A stretch of DNA of 64,000 bases from Dastarcus helophoroides (taxonomy: Eukaryota > Arthropoda > Insecta > Coleoptera > Bothrideridae): assembly GCA_028583605.1 (NCBI GenBank), contig CM053337.1, forward strand, positions 20,702,764-20,766,763, read 5' to 3'. The notes under the pieces were generated by a model. It saw only the letters and a list, made by a program, of their open reading frames with translations, did no database searches and had not been told where the DNA came from. Position 1 is the stretch's first letter; every line of letters begins with the position of its first letter. The translations under genes and the position numbers were made by a program. Shown here one piece after another: positions 57,041 through 64,000 of the stretch.

Positions 57041-60000
57041 TTTCAAAAATTTTGTCTCAAAATTTTGACTTTTTCTCGATGTTTTTACCATAATTTTATA
57101 AAATTTAATTTCTTTTCTAAAATTCGTACTTTGTTTTTAAATTAAAAATTTGTTGTAACTTTTGAATACATTATAATTTTTTTTATAATTTTGATTTCTC
57201 TCAAAAGGGGGATATTTTTGAAATTGAAATTTTTTTCGAAATGATGACTTTCTAGCATTATTTTTTCCCTTTCTTAAACAATTCAATTGTTATGAAAATT
57301 ACGACTTTATTTCTGAAATATTCGACTTCCTGGCAATTTTGGCTTACTGAAAATTTCAAAATTTCGATATTTTCATCATTTCAAAATTATGATTTTTTTG
57401 TAAAAATTTTGAATACAAATTTCCGACTTTTTATTGAGGTTTTCACCTTTTTATAAAAGACGACTTATTAAAAAAAATCGACATTTTAAAAATTCAATTT
57501 TTTCCACATTCTCATTTAACAACATTTTCTTAATATTTCGACTCAAAATTTTCTACTTTTTTGCGGAATTTTTAATTTTTTTTGTAAATGTTTTGAAAAA
57601 TTCACATTTTAAAATTTTCATTTCTTTTTCAAATTTTAATTTTTATCGAAGTTTCGACCTTTATTTAAAGTTGGTTTTTTGAACATTTAAATTAATTTTA
57701 ACTTCTTTTACATTTTGGAAATTTACCTTTTGCAGTTTTTGACCTAAAAAATTTCACCTTTTCAATTTCGACTTTTTTTTATAGAATATTAACTTGTATT
57801 TGGAAATTTCTGTTTTTTTTTTGTTGAAAAGTTCAATTCTTTCATAATTTTAACATTTTTTAAGTTTTACTTTTCCGAAAATTTGATTTTTTATTTTTAA
57901 AATTTCTACTTCTTTCAAACTAGGACTGATTTAAAAAATTTCGATTTTTTGTCAAAATTTCGAATTTTACTAAAATTATGATGAGAATTTCCACTTTTTT
58001 TCGACATTTTGTCTTTATTTTGTTCTTTAAAAATTATTAATTTCTTAAAATTTTATTTTATTTTATTTATTTTAGGAATTTTTACTCAACATTTTGACTT
58101 TTTCTCGATGTTTTTACCATAAATTCAATTGCTTTTCTGAAATTCGTATTGTTTTTAAATTCAAAAATTTTTGTAACTTTTGAAAACATTAACATTTATT
58201 TTATAATTTCGATTTCTCTTAAAAGGGGGATATTATTGAAATTGAAATTTTTTTCGAAATGATGACTATTTAGCATTATTTCTTCCCTTTCTTAAACCAT
58301 TCACTTTTAATGAAAATTACGACTTCATTTCTGAAATATTTGACTTCCTGACAATTTTGGCTTTCTGAATATTTCAAAATTTTGATATTTTCATTATTTC
58401 TAAATTTTGACTTTTTTGTATAAATTATGAATTCAGATTTTTGACTTTTTATTGAAATGTTCAACTTTTTATAAAAGACCACTTATTAAAAGAATTCGAT
58501 ATTTTAAAATGTTAATTTTTTTTACATTCTCATTTTAACAACATTTTCTTAAAATTCCGAATCAAAATTTTCTACTTTTTTGCGGAATTGAAAAATTCAC
58601 ATTTTAAAATTTTCATTTCTTTTTCAAATTTTAATTTTTATCGAAGTTTCGACCTTTATTTAAAATTGGTTTTTTGAACATTTAAATTGATTTTAACTTC
58701 TTTTACATTTTGGAAATTTACCTTTTGCAGTTTTTGACCTAAAAAATTCCACCTTTTCAATTTCGACTTTTTAATAGAATATTAACTTGTATTTGGAAAT
58801 TTCTGTTTTTTTGTTGTTGAAAAGTTCAATTCTTTTATAATTTTAACGTTTTTTAAATTTCACTTTTCCGAAAATTTGATTTTTTATTTTCAAAACTTCT
58901 ACTTCTTTCAAATTATAACTGATTTAAAAAATTTCGATTTTTTATCAAAATTTGGATTTTACTAAAAGTATAATGAGAATTTCCACTTTTTTTCGACATT
59001 TTGTCTTTATTTTGTTCTTTAAAAATTATTAATTTCTTAAAATTTTATTTTATTTTATTTATTTTAAGAATTTTCACTCAACATTTTGACTTTTTCTCGA
59101 TCTTTTTACCATATTTTTATAAAATTCAATTGCTTTTCTGAAATTCGTATTGTTTTTAAATTAAAAAATTTTTGTAACTCTTGAAAACATTAACATTTAT
59201 TTTATAATTTCGATTTCTCTTAAAAGAGGGATATTTTTGAAATTGAAATTTTTTTCGAAATAATGATTATTTAGCATTATTTCTTCCCTTTCTTAAACCA
59301 TTCAATTTTAATGAAAATTACGACTTCATTTCTGAAGTATTTGACTTCCTGGCAATTTTGACTTTCTGAATATTTCAAAATTTTGATATTTTCATTATTT
59401 CTAAATTTTGATTTTTTTGTAAAAATTATGAATTCAGATTTTCGACTTTTTATTGAAATGTTCAACTTTTTATAAAAGACCACTTATTAAAAGAATTCGA
59501 TATTTTAAAATGTTAATTTTTTTTACATTCTCATTTTAACAACATTTTCTTAAAATTCCGAATCAAAATTTTCTACTTTTTTGCGGAATTGAAAAATTCA
59601 CATTTTAAAATTTTCATTTCTTTTTCAAATTTTAATTTTTATTTTATAATTTCGATTTCTTCAAAGAGGGGGATATTTTTGAAATTAAATTTTTTTTCGA
59701 AATGATGATTTTTTAGCATTATTTCTTCCCTTTCTTAAACAATTCAATTTTTATGAAAATTACGCCTTTATTTCTGAAATATTCGACTGCCTGGCAATTT
59801 TGGCTTTCTGAATATTTCAAAACTTCGATATTTTCATCATTTCCAAATTTTGATTTTTTTGTAAAAAATTTAAATACAGATTTTCGACTTTTTATTGAAA
59901 TTTTCACCTTTTTATAAAAGACGACTTATTAAAAGAATTCGATATTTTAAAATTTCAATTTTTTCTACATTCTCATTTTAACAACATTTTCTTAAAATTC

Positions 60001-60590
60001 CGACTCAAAATGTTCTACTTTTTTACAAAATTTTTAATTTTTTTTGTGAATTTTATTTTGTAAAATTTAGTTTTGACAAATTTACATTTTAAAATTCTTA
60101 TTTCTTTTTTAAATTTTAATTTTTATCAAAGTTTCGACCTTTATTTAACATTGGTTTTTTGAACATTTAAATTGAGAATTTTAACTTTTTCTACAATTTG
60201 GAAATTTATCTTTTATAGTTTTTGGCCTAAAAAATTCCACCTTTTGAATTTCGACTTTCTTATAGAATATTAACTTGTATTTGGAAATTTTTGTCTTTTT
60301 TGAAAAGTTCAATTTTTTTAGAATTTTAACGTTTCTTAAATTTCACCTTTGCGAAAATTTGATTTTTTATTTTCACAATTTACAATTTTTTAAAATTTCT
60401 ACTTCTTTTAAATTATGACTGATTTAAAAAAGTTCGATTTTTCATCAAGATTCCGAATTTTACTAAAAGTATGATGGGAATTTCAACTTTTTTCGACATT
60501 TTGTCTTTATTTTGTTCTTTAAAAATTATTAAGTTTTTAAAAATTTCAAATTTTGCCATTTTTTTAATATAATTTCTCATTTAAACTTAA
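57041..60590 (+). repeat. ~1.0-kb tandem units of T-rich sequence, third unit internally deleted
   Basis: Landmark ATAAAAGA(C/CC)..ACTTATTAAAA is at 57453, 58471, 59472 and 59914, with spacings 1018, 1001 and 442. Other unit words are TTGACTTTTTCTCGATG, TTTCGATTTCTCTTAAAAGG, GACTTCCTGGCAATTTTGGC and GTCTTTATTTTGTTCTTT. A deletion of about 560 bp at about 59638 joins TTTTAATTTTTAT to an upstream point of the next unit. Minus-strand frames at 58276, 59277 and 59719 are unit translations and not genes. Confidence 0.93.
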
Positions 60591-60672
60591 AAGATTTGAA
60601 GTATTGATAAAAACTGAAATAATGCTCTCATTTTCTTAAAAAGTTTAATCCACTCGCAAAGGGTAACCTCAT

Positions 60673-60955
60673 TATAGTTTCAAAGCACTGCGAGTAGGAT
60701 GCGGAAACAAGAATAGATGGCGATGAACCGCCTTCTTAAACAAGGAGAGGTTGTAATTTTTGGGCAAAATTTCTTTCGGTAACAAGTTCCATAACTTGGA
60801 AGTTCTATCTATAGAACTTCCAAGTTATGGAAAAAAGAGTCTCCGTAGGCAGATGTCCTCACTGTGTCAAGCTGGACCGCACAGGAATTTGTTGTGTCCG
60901 ACTGTCTAGTACGCCTCAAGAATCTTGCCCTTGGGGGGATCAATCCTATTAGTTC
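60673..60955 (-). pseudogene. LINE reverse transcriptase C-terminal tail, broken by a palindrome
   Basis: On the minus strand: PQELIGLIPPRARFLRRTRQ, SDTTNSCAVQLDTVRTSAYG, DSFF, then after an inserted palindrome RTSKLWNLLPKEILPKNYNL and SLFKKAVHRHLFLFPHP, ending SALKL and a stop. The pattern '..LIPP....RTTR...., SFFPRTS.LWN.LP....P..YNL..FK..V...L' is the conserved extreme C-terminus of many animal LINE ORF2 proteins (CR1/L2/Jockey-type). It is 5'-truncated and frameshifted by the insertion. Clade not resolved. Confidence 0.85.
60787..60832. repeat. 22-bp-arm palindrome inside the LINE tail
   Basis: Arms 60787-60808 and 60811-60832 are exact reverse complements with a CT centre. The left arm is normal gene sequence (the codons for R-T-S-K-L-W on the minus strand). 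The right arm is an inverted copy inserted between SFF and RTS, so the protein alignment shows which arm is original. Confidence 0.93.
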
Positions 60956-60959
60956 CTGT

Positions 60960-61290
60960 GGGCATCTTCCATAATAAAAAAGTTAAAATTTTACATGTAG
61001 GCTCGTATTAAATTTCCACTTGTAACTAGAAGCCGACTTTTTTAATCAAAATGAAAATTTTTATAGAAATGGTAAAAAATTCAAGAAAGAAATCCAACTT
61101 CAAGAAAAACGTTCCAATTTCTATTTTAAAATCGATATCTTACTGTAACAGAAATTTTGAAAATTGGACTCGGTATTTCGGAGCAAAATTTCGGGATCAA
61201 AGTTGAAATTTTGACTTTTAACCTCAAAGTGTGGTCGAAATGTTGAGAAGAGAAACAAAATTTTAATATACTTAAAAAATCTTTTAGTTG
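60960..61290. repeat. A-rich degenerate array (short)
   Basis: A-run phrases such as AAATTTTGACTTTTAACC and ATGTTGAGAAGAGAAACAAA. Unassigned ordinary DNA follows to 61771, with no gene. Confidence 0.6.
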
Positions 61291-61771
61291 GTCGCGAAGG
61301 GGAAGCCTAAAAATAACTGAACCATGACAAAAAAGTTTGGCAAACGCTGGTATGGATTACATACTCTTTGGGACTTTGAATCAGTAATCATTGAGGAGCA
61401 TTTAGGGACTTAAATATCTGTCCTTGAAAGAACTCCTTGCCCTCACATTAACTTAATATGTTACGAGGACACATTCCGCGTAAGATTAAATGTGTTTTGT
61501 AGAAGTTATGCTGCATGATGTAATTTAGCTTTAACCACACACCATGTAAGTGTTTTACACTTTAGTAACTACTGGCGCTGAATTCGGACTCCGCCACACG
61601 TACAGAAATTTTCAAGGGATTATGAAGCAATCTTGTTAGGTAATGCTGACATTCAGGAATGCTGGTAATTTTTTCAGGTTCTAGTTTTTATACTCGCTTG
61701 AGAAGTATGAAAATTGAAAGTTAAACAGGTATAAGTTTTTTGAAAGTCAGAGAACTAAAAGTCTTCTATAT
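61291..61771. other. Unassigned DNA
   Basis: Ordinary composition, no open frame of note, no repeat landmarks. Confidence 0.5.
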
Positions 61772-62112
61772 CGTGGAAAAACGGGTCGTTTAAGTAAGAC
61801 GTGAATGTACGAGGTCTTTATTTTTTCTTCATTATATCTCTTTTTTAATTTGGGGCAGTTGACCGAGTGAAATCGACTACTGATTGAATTTTATCAGTTG
61901 TTCATTTACCAACCCTGATGTAAGACATAAACTGACAAAGAATGGAAAAATTGGTCGTTTAATCAAGACGTGAATGTATGAGCTTTTTATTTTTTCTTTA
62001 TGGTATTCATTTTTTAATTTGGGGCAGTTGACCGGGTGAAATCGACTATTTATTGAATTTGACCAGTTGTTCATTTATCAGCCCTGATGTAAGACATAAG
62101 CTGTCAAAAAAA
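61772..62112 (+). repeat. 169-bp tandem duplication
   Basis: Two copies aligned by GGGGCAGTTGACCG at 61852 and 62021, each followed by GTGAAATCGACTA and AACCCTGATGTAAGACATAA-like words and preceded by GTCGTTTAA and AAGACGTGAATGTA. Divergence is modest. A third partial start (AATGAAAAAATTG) follows at about 62112. Confidence 0.92.
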
Positions 62113-62770
62113 TGAAAAAATTGCGACCGGTGTGGCGTCCAAAACCGACACATTACACATTCAGGCGAATTTGTGGCTGAAACTAAACTATATGATGCGT
62201 CATAACTTCTATCCAACACATTTCGGTTTACACAGAATTTGTTCCGTGTGAGTGACAACAAAATAACGTATGAGAGCAATACGTCACGAACACGTTGGCA
62301 ACGCCATTTTTCAAGGCTGCATTTGCAGAGGAAATGTGCGAGCATGCGAAAAACGTAGTGTGATGTTTATAAATTATCGAAAAAAGTTGATAAATGCCCG
62401 CCCCCTAATCTAACTTTCATCGCGTACGTCCGAAGCTTGGAGTTTCACTTTTCCAACAGGAGCCCCGCTATTGAATATTATTAAATTCCACAGGTGTAAA
62501 CGTTAAATTTGGTTGCAGGTGCTCCACTATACGATTACTATTTCGTAAACTCGCTCTCAGCTAAAACTTGATATTATTAATCTGACAGAGCGCGCTCGTG
62601 TTTATCCAACGACTTAAAAAGTTGTTTATTGATCTGGTAAGTTTCAGTATGTGGCCCAGATGAATAAAACTTTGTACCAACTAAGTCGATTTCTTATAAT
62701 TATGCTAAGAATGCTTATCCTAATCATAATATATGACTGAAACAACTGTAACGTAGCTACATTACTAAAT
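62113..62770. other. Unassigned DNA
   Basis: Ordinary composition. A 99-codon minus-strand frame (62046-62345) runs out of the 169-bp repeat and is not recognised. No gene called. Confidence 0.5.
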
Positions 62771-62935
62771 GGTGGATGCGCCGGGTATTTCATAACTTTT
62801 GAATTATTATAAAGCGGCTTTAAGTTCGACCTACTTTAAGCATCTTTCAGCGTTGGGATATCCTGAAGTCGTCGTTTAATTATTTAGGCCGTTCTGTTCT
62901 CCGTCAAGATTTATCGTTTCGATAAAGCCCCCTTT
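62771..62935. mobile_element. Element with 26-bp unit and terminal hairpin, copy 2
   Basis: Reverse-oriented relative of 52835-53165: starts with a single minisatellite-like unit (GGTGGATGCGCCGGG), then AAGTTCGACCTACTTTAAGC, TCGTTTAATTATTTAGG, CCGTTCTGTTC, TCCGTCAAGATTTATCG and a hairpin TTTATCG-TTT-CGATAAA (7-bp stem), followed by CCCCCTTTCCTA. It has only one 26-bp unit where copy 1 has about six, showing expansion within the element. Confidence 0.7.
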
Positions 62936-63461
62936 CCTATTTATTTGAATATTCATCGAAAACTTTTGCATTTACATGTAGCGCTTTCGATTTCGGTCTC
63001 GTATGAATTTTATATAGAATTACACTAATAATAAGACTCTACCTTTAGACCATTACTACAATTCAGTATCTTAAAAAAAAGGAAACAATTAAAAGAAATG
63101 TCGTGCTTTTTTCTGTCTGTCTGTCCTTCTGTTACAGCTGATTACTTCGAAAACTGTCGACTTCTTTGCCACAGGTATAAAATTTATTTAGATACATGTT
63201 TTCCAGGTCAGCTATTTTTCAAAATTTATACAGATATAATAAAAAGGGAAGATCTGATTGACTGCAACAGCTTAGTTATGGGGGGCAGTAATGTGCTGTG
63301 AACAAGGGCTCTCCTGAGCAGAGATCGTAGTACTAATTCGGAAATTAATTTAATAACACTGACCACTACTCGTTGGTTGTAAACTTTAATCTATTTTGGT
63401 AGTAGAGCTTCGTCTTTTGGATATTTTGAAAATGTTCAACTGAAATTGAAAAATTAACAAA
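62936..63461. other. Unassigned DNA with short GTCT tract
   Basis: TCTGTCTGTCTGTCC at 63112-63126 is a small tetranucleotide tract. The remaining sequence is ordinary, with no gene recognised. Confidence 0.5.
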
Positions 63462-63502
63462 TCTTGTCCCCTGAAACCAAGAAAGATTAAAAAATACAAC
63501 AT
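63462..63502 (-). mobile_element. Ribozyme-repeat tail fragment
   Basis: CTTGTCCCCTGAAACCAAGA, then AAGATTAAAAAATACAAC, matches the minus-strand tail of the family and stops before the ribozyme core, so it is a truncated copy. Confidence 0.8.
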
Positions 63503-64000
63503 TTCGACGACGAACTCTAAAAGTAACTCGAAATTTCGAGGAAAAGAAAAATTGAAGATTCAATTATAAGGTAAATTGAAAAGATCGAAGTTTTAAAAAA
63601 AAATCGAACTTTGAGCAAAATGGTAAAATCTGAAAAAAATAGACGAGCTGGGGTAATAATTTGGAAATATTGATAAAACAACGAACTAAAAAATACCTAA
63701 ACATACCCAGAGAAAGTGATATCATGGAAAAAAAAACAATTTTGACTAAACGTTAAAAAAAGTGAAAGTTTTCAGAGAAAGATAAATTTTTAGAAAAGTC
63801 GAGATTTGGCAGTAAATTCGACATTTCGAAAAAAGACTTTTTTGAAAGTAAATAAAATTTCGATAAAAAGTCAAATCGAAATTTCGAGAAAAAGCCAAAC
63901 CGAAAAGATGGAAATTTTCAGAAAGAAATTGAACTTTGAGAAAAACGAAAATCCAAAAAAGACGAATTGGGAACAAGCTTGAAGTTGTGACAAAATGATG
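63503..64000. repeat. A-rich degenerate array to the window edge
   Basis: A-run phrases (AAATTTCGAGAAAAAG, GTCGAGATTTGGCAG) continuing beyond the window. No gene. Confidence 0.75.

Noticed and set aside
58276..59907. Three similar minus-strand frames starting MVFYKKLNISIK or MKISIKSRKS as a gene family
   Set aside because: They sit at the same place in each 1-kb T-rich unit and are short. Similarity reflects the DNA repeat.
1..64000. tRNA or rRNA genes
   Set aside because: I looked for T-arm-like GGTTCGAATCC words and conserved rRNA stretches on both strands and found none convincing; a covariance search could still find a divergent one.

Overview
This window looks like intergenic, repeat-dominated DNA from an animal nuclear genome, most likely an arthropod and probably an insect. 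The evidence is the very A/T-rich composition, the absence of any convincing host gene, and several retroelement and transposon fragments: a Jockey-like LINE, an RNase H-bearing LINE, Ty3/gypsy-like solo LTRs, a hAT-like element and Penelope-type ribozyme repeats. I recognised no host protein-coding gene, rRNA or tRNA. Nearly all open frames are by-products of low-complexity repeats (Phe/Ser/Leu-rich or Lys/Asn-rich) or decayed retroelement pieces.

Layout. 0-2.3 kb: a CT/GA microsatellite and unassigned DNA. 2.3-8.25 kb: T-rich degenerate arrays that include a 73-bp tandem repeat. 8.26-12.6 kb: a broken Jockey-like LINE, with a second LINE fragment inserted in it and part of its reverse transcriptase domain tandemly duplicated. 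12.6-22.1 kb: A-rich and T-rich arrays, among them an alternating 240/283-bp array, a ~170-bp satellite and the 73-bp repeat in inverted orientation. 22.4-24.1 kb: unassigned DNA. 24.1-28.9 kb: T-rich arrays interrupted by a G-rich block. 28.9-34.6 kb: unassigned DNA with ribozyme-bearing repeats and a solo LTR. 34.6-38.8 kb: T-rich array, then an octamer satellite. 39.4 kb: a second solo LTR. 42.3-44.2 kb: a hAT-like element with an internal 12-unit tandem array. 45-50.4 kb: arrays that switch strand polarity at about 47.9 kb. 51-53.6 kb: unassigned DNA, a 26-bp minisatellite element and a MITE. 53.6-60.6 kb: T-rich arrays with 102-bp and 1-kb tandem structure. 60.7-64 kb: a LINE 3' fragment, small duplications and A-rich arrays.

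Three things stand out. First, about half or more of the window is built from a loose 18-21 nt phrase (a T-run, then roughly GAAAATTTCGAC) organised into larger tandem units and changing strand polarity in blocks. Second, a dispersed repeat family carries a hammerhead-ribozyme-like core, with stem pairing kept by covariation or wobble between copies. Third, at six places short stretches of sequence have been copied in inverted orientation beside themselves, giving long perfect or near-perfect palindromes; two of these fold back around the same ribozyme core. A ~50-bp core is also shared by three satellite arrays in different contexts, one of them inside the hAT-like element.

All family assignments are from reading the sequence alone. 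No similarity search was run.
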